Part shown: positions 1 through 14,100 of the stretch, piece after piece
How the letters are laid out: each line of letters starts with the position of its first letter
How positions within the stretch are numbered: the stretch's first letter is position 1
NCBI GenBank assembly: GCA_019925795.1
Contig: CM034307.1
Coordinates: 15,707,197 to 15,771,196 of the forward strand
Direction: 5' to 3'
DNA: 64,000 nucleotides
DNA from: Dendrobium chrysotoxum
Lineage: Eukaryota > Streptophyta > Magnoliopsida > Asparagales > Orchidaceae
Program-made: the position numbers and the translations under genes
Notes under the pieces: model-generated
Databases searched by the model: none
The model's input: the letters and a program-made list of their open reading frames with translations, nothing else
What the model was told of the DNA's origin: nothing

Positions 1-40
<40 letters not shown>
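1..40. repeat. (AT)n microsatellite
   Basis: Twenty AT units at the left edge. The array may extend beyond the window. Confidence 0.95.
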
Positions 41-43
<3 letters not shown>

Positions 44-1947
44 TGAGAACCTTTTTGTTTTTCAATCCAACATCTTTGTTGTTATCTCTCCCAATAACTT
101 CGCACATTTACTCCCCAACTCTAGGATGGCTTCCTAGATCTAGTAGTGTAATGATATGGTATATCCAGTTATAGTATATTGGGTTAGAGCATTCTTCTTC
201 AAGATACTTAACTCATAATATACCAATCATATCCCTTAAGTTAAATATCTTCAAGATGTGTCTAAAAAATATTTCTCCATCTTCAACCAATCCAAGTATC
301 TCATTAAAAATAATACTATATTTATTATGAGTAAGAAGGATACCATTTACAAAGAAATATAACGCAAGCTTCCATGCATCATCCCTCTTAGAGCACTTTA
401 TAATAATCCCTACATATTCAAATTCTTGAAGTTTTTATCTACACCCAAGTAATTATTCAATAGCCTACTCCAATTCATCCTATTAAATTCCTCTTTACGT
501 AGGCATTCTCCATCCTCAAGCTAGTAATCATTGTAAATTTAACAATAACAAATATTCTATCCATGCCTCCAACATTGAACACAATGGAATAGCCCTCACT
601 CTCATCACCACTGACCATCCCTAGTATTAACTAATGAATCAAGGCCTTGGAGAATTGCAACTCAAGGAAGTAGAAGAACTAATTGAAAAGGGGTGTCTCA
701 AACCTGAAAATAAGGTAAATATTCTCAGATTGCCTCACAATTTACACCTTTACAGTCCTAATTCTAGATGTAACTTAAGTAATGTAGTGTATTATACATA
801 TATATGATTAAAAAAAATATTGACATATAAAGTAAAATAACTTAAATGGGTCAACACTAAAAGAGATAGTGAGAGCAAAAAATATAGTTCAAACCAATTT
901 CAAATAATGATTAAACAACATTCGAATCTTGTTTAAAATTTGGTCAAACTTTGTTTATTCTTTATTCCACCCATGATCAAATCTTATTAAATCATGTTTA
1001 AATCTTTTTTCGAACCTATATTTAGCCTTGTTCAAACTATCCCAATCATGTTTAAACCTTGTTAAACCATATTTGATTGATGTTAGAACTATATTTGAAC
1101 CTTAGTTAAACTTTGATTGAATCTTATTTGAACATTATTTCAATCATTTTCAAGCACCTTCAAACTTTTATTTGAACCTTATTTTAATTACATTTGAGCT
1201 ATAATCAAATATTGCTTGAACAAAATTCAAAACTCTATTAAAACTATGTTAAAATCTTGATCAAATTTTATTTGAACTTTTTTCTTATTCTAGGGAAGAA
1301 AGGATGAAAGTTTGATCTAGGTTAAACCATCCCAAACAAAGCCTTAACGATGACTCAAACATATTTGTAATATGCAATGTGATGCCTAATGTCGTTTGAT
1401 TTTAGGTTCAAAATTGTGAATGATTATTTCAAATATATAACATCACTAATTTTATCAACTAGCCGGAGACAAAAGATAGAATCTCTGTCCTTAACTGTCA
1501 TAGATTGATCATATATTAATGGCAAATGATTATCATCAAAGACAAGGGGCTGGGAAGAGAATAGATCAAGCAGCTTCTCAATCAAAAGTTCCCCTACGTG
1601 CTCGTGAATTTCAAATTATATTTTCCTATATGAACTTTAAAAAATCTCTCTAAAAAAGAAAAAAAAACGATTAAACATATTTGATCAATTTATAGCATTA
1701 TGAAGCATATAAATTCAAACATCTCTATTATAACTCTGTGAGTATTATTTAAGAGTTCCTAAATTTATACGCTGAACCAGAAAATAAAGTAGAGGCAATA
1801 AGCCTCTCAAATTGCCTAGATAATATATTACATTTTCAGTGGCCTCTGTAATACATATTACAAATATTTCAGAATACATATATATCTTGAAGAATAGAGG
1901 TATTCCACCACCTCGATAGATGTTTTTTTCAAAAGATAAAAGTAATA
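41..1947. other. 3' flank of the PHF1-like gene, no gene recognised
   Basis: AT-rich sequence downstream of the minus-strand PHF1-like stop codon. Open frames here are short and resemble nothing I recognise. The first part of the gene's 3' UTR must lie just below 1948, but I see no decisive polyadenylation site. The stretch 890-1290 is described separately. Confidence 0.5.
890..1290. repeat. Degenerate low-complexity repeat
   Basis: Variants of a short phrase such as TTTGAACCTTGTTAAAC recur roughly every 20-25 bases with many substitutions. It looks like a decayed short tandem repeat. No coding potential is seen. Confidence 0.5.
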
Positions 1948-2129
1948 TCACCAAGGGCTCTGATCATCTGCTAGCTGAGAATCTTGTACAATAGTTCTCA
2001 AATAGGGCCTATTTGGTTGATTTCTTCCTAGGGGGAAATTCCAGAATGAATCTGAGTGCTCATGAAACAGGTAGAAGATCACAGCCGAGCCCAAGAAAAG
2101 AGACAAAAGTATAAAGTATATCTGCCATT
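1948..2129 (-). CDS. PHF1: PHF1-like exon 10 (membrane span and stop)
   Basis: 182 nt including TGA at 1950-1948, after acceptor TTTGCAG. It encodes WQIYFILLSLFLGSAVIFYL, a clear hydrophobic span, then HSDSFWNFPLG, a family signature, and a polar tail. The ORF starts upstream of the acceptor only by chance. Confidence 0.95.
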
Positions 2130-5100
2130 CTGCAAATGAAAAGTAGATCAAAGTTCAACCCAACATTAAATTAAAGAAAATTGAGAGCAAGCTATGGAAA
2201 ACAGAACTACCTTTCCAATCTGCAGGGACATTGAGCTTTGTGATGACTGCTCCTCGTTGGTTTGATGTACTAATTACAATTCTGCACTTTTTTTTTAAAC
2301 AAAGTGTTACGACGAACTAAAGATATAATCATGTATCTGGAAACGAACGCGAGTAAAATGCCAAGTATTGATGGCATTGGCAATGGCGGCATACTAACCA
2401 TCAAAAAAGTTAGTTTTTACTTTTAATATATATATATTTTTGGGAGCCACTCTGACGGTGTGATTGAACCCTTTTACCTTATATTTATCAGTTAACAGAT
2501 GAGTAGAGCTGATAATTCTACTCAGAAATTTGCTCAAATCTTGAGACAACTTGAGAGTTTAGTTATGAGCCAAATTTTAAATTCGGTTCAAATTTGAGCC
2601 TAGGACGGCTCGCTTGAGAAAAGATTTGAGCTTACTGAAAAATAATATAAATAGATATTGATGCTAGCTATAAATTGAGCAAAACTTGCATGGCCAATTA
2701 GTCTATTAATATTAGAGTAGTTGTATATTGAGTTCAAAACCTAAACCACAATTTTTCGTGCCAATTTATTTTCCCTGCACTATTTTAACACAGTTGCAAC
2801 ACATTCAGTTGGTCTCCATAACCTAAACCAAACACTGAAATTTCATTGGTGTCAGTTTGGACACTGGTATTGATGGATATAAGATAACCTAAAACTCTAA
2901 ATTGCAAAGCGGCTGTGAGAGTTTCAAGAAGCAAGAGCTATGTAGGGGACGGCGGTAGTGAGGTTACGAGAGCTATAAGATGGGGTATGTTATGATATTG
3001 GATGACCTCTCTCCATCCTTTACTAAATCCTGTCTTCTTTCTACCTCTGATTCAGGACTGTTGCGGACTCAAATATACGCGGCGATAGAGTTTAATTTTC
3101 CGTCTCAGCGTTATACGTATATCCAGCACACAAACAGAATTGAAATAGTAACACCAGGATTTTTACGTGGAAAACCCTGGAAAGGGAAAAAACCACAGGG
3201 CCACGCCCAGTTGAAAGAGTTCCACTAGCGTTGTTTGAAATACAGGAGGCTGATTCCTCCTTCAAATTCAGGAGGATCAGATTACAATGAGTACTGAAAG
3301 TTGATTACAAGGCCAAACAGAGTTCCGACGTCACTCGGGTGTCCGACAGAATTCCGGCGTCACTTGGAAGTTGGGTAAAGCTCCGGCGTACTTCGGGAAC
3401 CCAGCGATGTTCCGGCGAGGTCTCGGTGGTGTTCCGGCGGAGTTCCGGCGGTGTTCCGGCGGTGGTCAAGGAGGAGCTATTCCCTCCTAGACTTCTCTTC
3501 CCTTCTTCTCATCTTCTCTTCTTGGCTTAGGTCCCTTCTTAAGAGAAATGAGGAGCTATTTATAGTTTTTCTGGAGTGGCATAGCCCGTAAATAGATGAG
3601 GGATCAGGGGCAAATAAGGAGTGATCCAGATGAACGGCTGGTATTGAATCCCTTGATTGTGAGTCGTTTATTGAGCATTTTAAGGTCTTAATGGTATCAG
3701 AATTCTACGATCTTGGGCACGTTGGATTCGTCTCGTCGAGCCGCTCGATTCGACTATAAGCTCGTCAAATTCGGAGACCGTTTGGTAACTCAAATTACTG
3801 TTCAAGGTTTCCAACAGCGCTTCGGTACTTGATTTGGACTCATTTGGGCTCGGATTCAGTCGAATTTGGTGTCGTTGGGTTCGTATTTCCGAGACGCTCA
3901 GTTCGACTATAAGCTTGCTGAAATCGGAGTTTAAATGGTCTCCGAATTAATTTTTGAAGTTTCCAACTTGTGTTTTTGCTTCGAGATTCGTGCCCAATCA
4001 AGATAATTTTTCGATGATATATCAGCCCCCTATTTTCGGACGTCGAAGCTCCAGGAGTTCGAAAATACTTGTTCCGGCAATTTACATTGGCTAAATCGCA
4101 AAAAATTGTGTTTAAAAAGATATTATTTTGCTCAAACTTGATTGTAGAGGCCTCGTTGAGCTCCGAAAGTGTCAAAATTGAATCCAGAACGTCGAAAAAC
4201 GTGTCCGGGGACCCCAAAAACGTCCTATTTGGACCGTCCGGGCCCAAAATCGGAGCCCGGTAACGCGTAGGCGGCGGCCAGCCGGCCGGCGGCAGCCCGC
4301 GCGGGCAAGGAGAGCGCCCCCTGGGGCGCGCGGGAGAGAATGGGCAGATGCCATTTCAATTTTTTTTTTCTTTAGTGGGGCCCACCTTTTTTTATTTTTA
4401 TTTTATTATTATTATTATTTTTTTTTAGGGGGCTAGCCAGCCGCCCCTCAAATAAATGTTTTTTTTTTATCTTTTTTCGCGGTGGTACCCGTTTTCCCTA
4501 CAAAATTTTTTTTTTTTTTTAATTCCGAAAATGTCATGTGTAGACTCCAAATTTTTTAGAATAAATCTAGAAAATATTTCTAGAAGAATTTTCAAACTAT
4601 TTGGAGGGGAAATTCCCTCCAATTTTTAAATTTTTCCCCCTCTTTTTCTCCCCTTTTTCATCCTATAAATACCCCCCTTGGGGTAATGAAAATTTGCACC
4701 ACATCTCCCTCTCCCTTTGGCTTTCTAGCTTTTGGCATTTTGAGGCCTTCCATCCTTTTCGAGTAGGTGACTTTCCCTACTCGACTCGGCGCCCCTCCCT
4801 TTGCGCACAAGTTAGAGGCTTCCCCTCTACCTCTCTTCGTTTTTCCCTATTTTTCTTCCTACTTTAGAGGCTTTCCGCAGTCTTTCGTAGGTGATTTTTC
4901 CTACTTAGATTTGCGCCCCTCTTTAGTAAAGGAAGCGAAATGGGTGATCCTGCATCCTCTAAAAATCCTTCGGAAGATCGTCCTGCGTAACGATCTGAAA
5001 TTTCAAATAGGATTCAAAAGGCGCCGAAGGCTGACGATGTGATTTCCACCATTACTGAGGACTCTTTCATCTCGTTTAGAAAAAAATTTCATTTTCCTAA

Positions 5101-8100
5101 TAAGTTGGTGATGAAGGTGCCAGCCAGATCTGATCGTGCCTGCTTCCCTCTCCCGCGATATGTGACGGTGCACGAGTTTAGTTTGCGAGCGGGGCTGCGG
5201 TTTCCTCCTGCTTCTGAACTGATCGATATTCTGACTATTTGTGGGGTGTGCTTATCTCAATTTTCCTACAGAGTTATGTCGATCGTGATGGGCCTGATCG
5301 TGCTTTTTAGAGACCGTGGAGTGGTACTTTCCTCAGAGTGCCTTTCTCGGATGGGGCATCTCTTTAGCGACGCGCAGGGACGCATTTCTTTCAGGTTCAA
5401 GTGGTTGGACATCCGCGCTCGAGACCCCTCGAAAGATTGGATCAGCAATTTTTTTTTATGTGCAGAATGATTGGGGTCTTCAGGAGAAATGGGAGAAGTT
5501 GAAAGAGTTACCCGTCCCCCTTCACATTGGAGCAGAAGATTTGTTGAGGATACTCAAGCTCCCTGATTTAGACGCTCTACACTACGAGGTGCGTTACTTG
5601 AGTAGATACGTCGATGAAGAGTACTTGTTCAAGGTTGGATTATCAACTCTAGCAGGGAGATCACATGCTCAAATGTTGAAGAAGTCTGCTAGAGTTCCAG
5701 AAGTGGTTCCCCAAAAGAACCACTCTAAGCGACCAGGGAGTGAGGAAGGTTTGCAGGCACCGAGGAAGAAGAAGGCAGATGAGGTTTTGACAGTTGTTAG
5801 CAAAGGTCCTCGAGTTTCTCCATCCAAGTCATACATTCCAGAAGATGTGTTGAACCATCAGTGCATTGGCCGCCGGCGGGCTGAGGAGTTGGTGAGTTCT
5901 CCTTTACTTCTTCCTCTTTTTTTTATATTTCTTAAGGAATATATTTCTGATATACTCTTGTCTCAGTATTCTGATTTCAAGCTCGAGATGACCAAGACTC
6001 CGAATGATTGGAACAAAGAGTTTGTGAAGGTTAAATACCTTCAGAGAGAGTACAAGAAGAAATATGACAGCAAAGTGAAGGAGATGAAGGTGGTGGAGGA
6101 TCAGCTTGAGGGGTGTAGAGCAGAGTTGGCCAACAAGATCACTTCAGCCTCTTCTCAGAATGAACGGATGGATCGTTTGCATATAGAGTTGGTGGAGGCA
6201 CAGGCGACGATCAAGCAGCAGGAAAAGACTCAGCAAATCCTTGAGGCTGAGAATGAGAGGCTTCAGAGTGTGCTGTCCGAGGAGGCCCAGCAGTTGCCGT
6301 CTGCAGTTATTGAAGAGTTCAAGAAATCTTATGCTTTCAAGATCATCATTGAGGACCACATTCAGGAAGCTCGTAATCATATTTATGATGTGGAGGTGAA
6401 GGCCCTAGAGGCAGAGTGCGCAGAGGATGGCTTCATCAGGGGCTTTATGAAGGGCGTACGTACAGTACATCGCAAGACTGGAGTGGAGATCGAGGGGTTG
6501 ACTCCTAGCCAGGCTTTCGGTGACGCTTCTTCAGACTCTGGTGGTGAAGAGCTGAAGAGTGAGTTGCAGCGAGCTTTTGCCTTGGAGGAGGACGAGGATG
6601 ATGTTGAGATTCTGTAGGATGACTTTGATGTTGTTTTGTATCACTTTGCTTTCTTTCTAGTGATTGTATGTATGCTAAATGTTAATGTTTCTATTTGATG
6701 TACTCGATGTTCAATGATATATAAAGAAGTTGTTGATGTTCTTTTCTCACATACAAATAAAATTCACTTAGTTTTACTTCAGTTTGGATGAGAGTATTTT
6801 AGTGAGCTCTTTTTGACTTGAGCAAATGTGAGATATCCTTTTTTAAAGGTTTTGACCTATCCAGGGTGAAAGCATTTGCTTGGTGACATTAACCTGTCTG
6901 GAAAATGTCAGATCAAATCCTTTTGGGATTGATCATCAAATGATTTTGATATCCAAGATATTCTCCTAGGATATTTGACCTATCCGAGTTTGTTAGTCAA
7001 AGCCTTTGCTTGATGACATTAACCTGTGCGGAAGAGGTCGGATCAAATCCCCCTATGATTGATCATTCAGTGATTGAGATACAATATAGATTGTGTATTT
7101 CTCGAATCACAGAAAAAGAGTTTGAAGAGAAGAAATAATATCACGACAAAGTGAATATCACATTACTTCGTAATATAAGATAGCAGTTCCCTAGAACAAC
7201 TTAGGGATACAAGAAATAGTTTTTCTATAATCAACACATAAGGGATGTACGAAAAACTTTAAAGATACATAACACGACTATAGGAGAAGATAATAAAACA
7301 CAGACAGATAGTAGTATCAACTCCTACTGATAATATTTGCGAAGGTTGCCCACGTTCCAAGTTCGGGGAAGCATTTTTCCACCAGCATCCTTCAGTTTAA
7401 AGGTTCCAGGCTTGACCATAGTCGCTACCAAATAAGGACCCTCCCAGAGGGGGGAAAGCTTATTACGCTGAGGGCCTTTTCAAGCGGCTTCAATGCTTCG
7501 TAGTACTAAGTCTCCAATGGTGATAGGGCGAGGTTTCACCCTTCGATTGTAGTGACGGGCGATTCTTTGGTGGTATGCAGCGGTTCTAAGTGAGGCTTCA
7601 TCTCTTACTTCTGGGAGGAGATCCAAATTTGCTCTAAGCCTCTCCTCGTTGTTATTGAAGTCAAAAGTCTGAACTCTATAGCTGTGAACTCCGATATCAA
7701 CCGGTAATGACTGTTTCTGTACCAAAGCAATGGTTATATGGGGTTTCCCCTGTAGGAGTTCTGGTGGTGGTCCGATAAGCTCAGAGGACATTGGGGAGTT
7801 CTTCGGCCCATTGCCCCCCAGCCTTCCCCAGGCGTGTCTTCAGCCCTTTCAGAATTGTTTGATTTGTAACCTCTGTTTTCCCATTAGCTTAAGGATGGGA
7901 AACAGCTGTGTGAACGAGCTGAATATGAAAATCCTTACAAAATAATGTAAAGATCTTCCCGGTGAACTGTGTCCCGTTATCAGTGACGATTTTCGCAAGA
8001 ATGCCAAAGCGACATATTATGTTTTTGCATAAGAATTGCTTGGCATTTGCTTCAGTAGTCTTCGCCAAAGGTTCTGCCTCTACCCATTTGGTGAAGTAAT

Positions 8101-11100
8101 CTATAGCCAGAATAATGAATTTTCGCTGTCCAGTGGCTATAGGAAAAGGTCTCATTATATCAATTCCCCATTGGGCAAAAGGCCAGGGGCTTTGAAGTGA
8201 TGCAAGCTCCAGAGCGGGTGTATGAGTGAGGTTGGAATGCAGTTGACAGTTTTCGCACTTTTGTGTAAACTCAAGTGCGTCCTGTTTCATTGTAGGCCAA
8301 TAGAATCCCTATCTCATAATCTTGTAAGCCAACGCTCTTCCTCCCAAATGTTCTCCACATACTCCTGAATGAACTTCTCGCAGTGCGTAATCAGCTTCTG
8401 ATGGTGGGAGACACTTGAGGTATGGCCTAGTGAAGGAGCGCTTATACAACTCGTTGCCAATAATGATGAAATTTGTGGCTTGTCTCCGAAGTCATATTGC
8501 AGCTATGGGTTCTTCAGGTAGCACCCCATCTTTCAGAAAAGATAAGATGGGTTCGATCCAAGACATCTCTCTTGGCTCGTCAATTGACTGTATAACCCAC
8601 GGACCCTGAATGCTTAGGAAGTGGATCTCCTCGATACATCTTCTCTTATAGATGTCCCCTGTTATTGATGTAGCAAGTTTTGAAAGAGCATTTGCTCTTG
8701 CATTTTGCTCTCGGGGAATATGTATGATACGATACTCTCTTATGCGGGCTAAAAGTAGCTTCACAATGCTACAATACTGGGCCAGTTAAGGATTGTGAAT
8801 ATCAAACTCCCCCTCCATCTGAGAGGCGACTAGTTAGGAATCAGTGTGGGCTATTAGGTTCTGGACTTCACAGTCAATTGCTAGTCTTAATCCAGCAATA
8901 AGGGCCTCGTATTCAGCTATGTTGTTGGTTGCTGGGAACTTGAGTCGGAGCCCGTACTCAAGGGTAACTTTCTGCGGAGAGATTAATAAAATTCCAGCCC
9001 CAGCCCCGGAACTTCCTAAAGCTCCATCGACATACAACGTACAGCATGGAGAAGAAGGTGAAGCACTCGGTTGTACATCAGATACTGGAACGGTGCATTC
9101 AACTACGAAATCTGCTAGTGCTTGAGATTTAATATCGGGCATAGGCAAGTAGTGGATATCAAATTCTCCCAGTTCTACAGACCACTTAACAAGCCTGTCC
9201 GATGCTTCTGGCTTCTGTAGAATACTTTTTAGCGGCAGATTCGTGTAAACCCCAATTGAATGGGCTTGAAAGTAAGAGCATAGTTTTCTGGCAGAATAAA
9301 CTAACGTCAATGCTGTCTTATCTGCCAAAGGATAACGTCCCTCTACTTTAGATAAAATCTTACTAACATAGTAGATAGGACGTTGTATAGTATTTTCTTC
9401 TCGGACCAGAACCGAACTAATGGCTTGGACAGATACAACCATATACAAATACAATCTCTCTCCTGGTATTGGTTTAAAAAGTAGTGACGGGGATGCCAAA
9501 TACTTTCGCAATTGTTCGAAGGCTTCTTGACATTTATCTGTCCATTAGAACCCAGAGCTACGAGCGCCTCTAAGTATCTTGAAGAAGGGCAAATATTTGT
9601 CTCATGAGCGTGCTAGGAAACGAGATAGTGCCGCAATTCTCCCATTCAGCCTTTAGACCTCCTTAATGTTCTTCGGCGGCACCATGTCTCTTAGTGCCTT
9701 GATCTTCTCTGGATTAGCTTCGATTCCTCTATGGGTTACCATAAACCCCAAAAATTTTCCAGAAGCAACTCCAAAAGCACATTTAGTAGGGTTGAGTCGC
9801 ATATTGTAATGTCTCAATAAGTGAAAATATTATTTCAGGTCAGAGATATGTTGAGATTTTTTAAGACTTTTTACCAACATATCATCCACGTACACCTCCA
9901 TAGTACGTCCAATAATGCTTTTGAAAATCTTATTCATGAGGCGCTGATAAGTTGCTCCAGCATTTTTGAGCCCGAAGGGCATCACCCGGTAGCAGTACAA
10001 TCCTTTGTATGTTTGAAAAGTTGTTACTTCTTCATCAGCAGGATTCATTTTTATTTGATTATAGCCGGAGTAGGCATCCATAAAGCTCAACATCTGATGA
10101 CCAGAGGTGGTATCAACTAACTGGTCGATGCGAGGGAGTGGAACTATCTTTTGGGCAAGCTTTGTTGAGATCAGTATAATCTATACACATTCTCCAAGCT
10201 CCACTCCCCTTCCGAACCATGACAACATTTGCTAACCAAATAGGATAGTGCATCTCTCGTATAAATCCGGCTTCCAAAAGTTTATCCACTTCTTGTTCAA
10301 TCGCTTGCTGGCGATCTGGTGCAAAGTTTCGTTTCTTCTGGATAATCGATTTGCACGTTGGATTGACTTTGAGAGAGTGAACGATTACTTCGGGGTCAAT
10401 TCCAGGCATATCTGCTGGACTCCATGCAAAAATATCCTGATTTTCTCGTAGAAAATCTGTAAAGTTTTTCTTCTCGTTATCTGAGAGAAGTGATCCAATT
10501 CGCACTGTCTTTGAAGGATGCTCTTCAGATATAGATACAGTAGTAAGGTCTTCTACAGGGGAAGCTCTCTGAAGGATATCTTCGCTCCGTAGATCAAAGT
10601 CCTCGATACTCAGGGTAACTATTGGACGAGGCTTGACCTGCCTAAGATAGCAGGTTTGTGCTACTTGCTGATCTCCGCATACTACACCGACTCCTGATGG
10701 GGTATGGAACTTCAGCTTGAGGTGAGGGATAGAGGCGATGATCCCAAAAATTGACTGAAGCGGCCTCCCGAAGATAGCGTTATAAGCCGATTCTGACTTT
10801 ACCACAATAAATTGAATGGAGTGTGTAGTTTGTCGAGGGAATTCTCCAAGTACTACTGGGAGATTGATTATACCTTCCGCTCGTACAGGTCGATTATCAA
10901 ATCCATATAAAGGACCTGCAGCAAGTTGAAGTTTTTCTCTTGAGAGACCCATGTTGAGAAAAGTAGAGTAGAACAGGACATCTACGGAACTTCTGTTGTC
11001 CACAAGAATTCTTTTGACATAGTAACACGGGTCACCTATGCCTGCGTTAATGACAAGCGGATCTTGATGGGGGGTTTTTACTCCTTCCAGGTCGGAATCA

Positions 11101-14100
11101 TCAAATGTGATGGAATGATCGATACGAGCCTTTTTTGGAGTTGGGTTTTCTTCCACAGTCAAAAAGACTTGGTCGGATAGTAAGAGGCCTCCGGCGATTG
11201 TTTCAATTTCGCCAACTGTTATCCGGTTATTCACTGGTTGTCTTTGTGGTTGATTCTGCCCCCCAGTGGGACGAGCTTCTTCTCGGGTAGGTGGATTCCC
11301 AATAAACTGTCGAAGAGAGCCCTGACGGATGAGTCTTTCAATCTCCTCCTTAAGTTGCCTATAGGCTTCAGTAGTGTGGCCACGACTACGATGAAAGTGA
11401 CAGTATTGATCTTGGTTTCCTGTATTCAGCTTCAAAGGATGCAGCCACTTCACTTTGTCCTGATCTTGAATCGCCATTAACATATTTGCTCGAGATGTGT
11501 TGAGCGGAGTGTACTCCTCCTGTCGAGGTTCTCGTCGTGGCAATGGGGGTCTAGGAGGTAGATTGTTCTTCCCTTGCTTTTTCTGTTGTGATGATGGATT
11601 ATCCATCTCAGGTGCTCCCTTGCGCTTCCCAGTGGATTGCTCGAACTATTTTCTATGAGCGTTTATTGCCTCATCTGCAGATATCTGCGCCTCTACACAA
11701 TGGATTAGATCGGCATATGAATGAACAGTATCACGCATGAGTGCCAAATAGAAGGGGCCAAGACGAATACCTCCAAGTTAGACCCCTCTGAGCAATTCTG
11801 GGTCTACTCCTGGGATTTGTCGAGCCTCGATAGAAAACCGTTGAAAGTACTCTTTCAACGATTCTCCCTCGTTTTGACGGATCCCGAAAAGGTGAGAAGA
11901 ATCCTTAGCAATTCTTCGGTTGGCTACGAACTGTTCGACAAATATTTTGGCCAATTTGACGAATGTAGGGATCGTTCCGGCTGGAGGTGAATAAAACCAT
12001 GTTCGAGCTTGTCCTTTAAAAGTGGCAGGGAACACCTGGCAAAGGAGTACGTCTGAGGCTCGCTGAATATGCATGATGGTCCTGTAATGGTCGATGTGCT
12101 CGTACGGGTCGGATGTCCCATCGTAGGATTCGATGCTTGGCAGCTTAAAGCCAGCCGGAATAGGGTGTTGAAGAATGGCTTCCGTCAGAGGTGCTGACTC
12201 CTGGAAGTCCCACTGACGAAGAGGTTGCCTTACGCCTCCTGTAGGGAACTCCTCTCGGACCAATCGTCGCAGTTCGTGGCGTAGGGCATTGCGAGGGAGC
12301 TCAGCAATGTGAGGTTGGGCTAACTCCTCAGGGAGGTCTTGAGGAAGGCAAGACTGCCGACCTGTGTGCGGAGGATGGGTAGAACTTGCTGTATCAGCCA
12401 GTTCGTTATCTTGATGTGACTGCGAACGCCTCCTGGGTGGAGGAAGAGGAATCTCAGCTTGAAGATGTTTGATTTGAACAGCTTCGACACGTGGTGGATC
12501 TCAAGGGAGAAGAACCTCCTCCTGAGGTGCTAGGGTCAATTGTCGAGTCTCTCGCAGGAGTTGTAGTATCTCGTTTTGAGATTCTTCCATCTTGCGAATT
12601 CTCTCTTCTAGGGAGGGTCCCGAGGTCCCTTTTCCAGGTGCGTTTTTCCCCCCGGGGTAGAAAGAGGTAGATATCGGGCGTCTATGATTTATAGACTGAT
12701 TTCTGGACTGATGGGAGTTGGAGCGAGAAGCTCCAATGATACGACTGCTGCGCCTGTTGACCATCGTAGCAATACTTGAAGTTGTGGGATAAGATTCTCA
12801 CAGACGGCGCCAAACTATTGCAGACTTAAATATACGCGGCGATAGTGTTTAATTTTCCGTCTCAACGTTATACGTATATCCAGCACACAAACAGAATTGA
12901 AATAGTAACACCAGGATTTTTACTGTGGAAAACCCTGGAAAGGGAAAAAACCACGGGGCCATGCCCAGTTGAAAGAGTTCCACTAGCATTGTTTGAAATA
13001 CAGGAGGCTGATTCCTCCTTGAAATTCAGGAGGATCATATTACAATGAGTACTGAAAGTTGATTACAAGGCCAAGCAAAGTTCCGACGTCACTCGGGTGT
13101 CCGGTAGAATTCCGGCGTCACTTGGAAGTTGGGTAGAGCTCCGGCGTACTTCGGGCACCCAACGATGTTCCGGCGAGGTCCCGGTGGTGTTCCGGCGGTG
13201 TTCCGGCGGTGGTCGAGGAGGAGCTATTCCCTCCTAGACTTCTCTTCTCTTTTTCTTCTCCTCTTCTCTTCTTGACTTAGGTCCCTTCTTAAGAGAAATG
13301 AGGGGCTATTTATAGTTTTTCTGGAGTGGCATAGCCAGTAAATAGATGAGGGATCAGGGGCAAATAAGGAGTGATCCGGATGAACGACTGGTATTGAATC
13401 CCTTGATCGTGAGCCATTTATTGAGCATTTTAAGGTCTTAATGGTATCAGAATTCTACGATCTTGGGCCCGTTGGATTCGTCTCGTCGAGCCGCTCGATT
13501 CGACTATAAGCTCGTCAAATTCGGAGACCGTTTGGTAACTCAAATTTTTGTTCGAGGTTTCCAACAGCGCTTCGTGTACTTGATTTGGACTCATTTGGGC
13601 TCGGATTGAGTCGAATTTGGTGTCGTTGGGTTCGTATTTCCGAGACGTTCAGTTCGACTATAAGCTTGCTGAAATCGGAGTTTAAATGGTCCCTGAATTA
13701 ATTTTTGAAATTTCCAACTTGTGTTTTTGCTTCGAGATTCGTGCCCAATCAAGATAATTTTTCGATGACATATCAAGGACGAAACTCTCATCTTCTACTC
13801 AAGGACTCAATCCTTTGTGTATTGTCTATTAGATTCTCATGCGTGTTTAAAAGTTATTCACTTGGATTTATTTCTTAAGAAAATACTATCAAGATAAGGT
13901 CCTTGAGGAGCTTATATATATTTATCTTGTAAGGGATCTATTCTTATATTAGGTGACTGCTCATCATTTTCCACATAATAAATAAATCCTCTTATCCTCT
14001 ATTCGATCATGTTGTCCCAAGATTCATAGCCCTTTGAAAGAACTGTCAGGTGCATATATAATTAATGCTGGCTATTTGGGTTAAGTTAATACCAAATATA

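Larger units (their letters stand above)
3059..13775 (-). mobile_element. Ty3/gypsy Tat-like LTR retrotransposon, complete but inactive
   Basis: 10,717-bp element in minus orientation with two ~960-bp LTRs, a primer-binding site, gag-pol, an antisense ORF and a polypurine tract. It is flanked by a 5-bp duplication (aggac at 3054-3058 and 13776-13780). Pol order is protease, RT, RNase H, a second archaeal-type RNase H, integrase. The extra RNase H and an ORF on the opposite strand before the 3' LTR are traits of the Tat lineage. gag-pol is broken by stops and frameshifts. The LTRs differ at about 14 places in the first ~290 aligned bases (by eye, about 5%), so the insertion is fairly recent, about 2 million years if a grass LTR rate of 1.3e-8 applies. 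It lies in intron 8 of the PHF1-like gene, in the same orientation as the gene. Confidence 0.93.
12816..13775 (-). repeat. Gypsy 5' LTR (right copy)
   Basis: 960 bp and collinear with 3059-4024. The inner terminal CA of the minus-strand LTR has decayed to TA at 12816-12817. This is the LTR that would drive transcription. Confidence 0.92.

Noticed and set aside
3339..3530. 63-codon plus-strand frame in the gypsy LTR
   Set aside because: It lies within the GC-rich LTR repeats and is disrupted in the other LTR.
3840..4263. Frames of 60-135 codons on both strands at the gypsy LTR/internal junction
   Set aside because: They cross the LTR boundary and polypurine tract and have no family match.
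9821..10451. Plus-strand frames of 67-99 codons
   Set aside because: They are shadows of the minus-strand gypsy RT.
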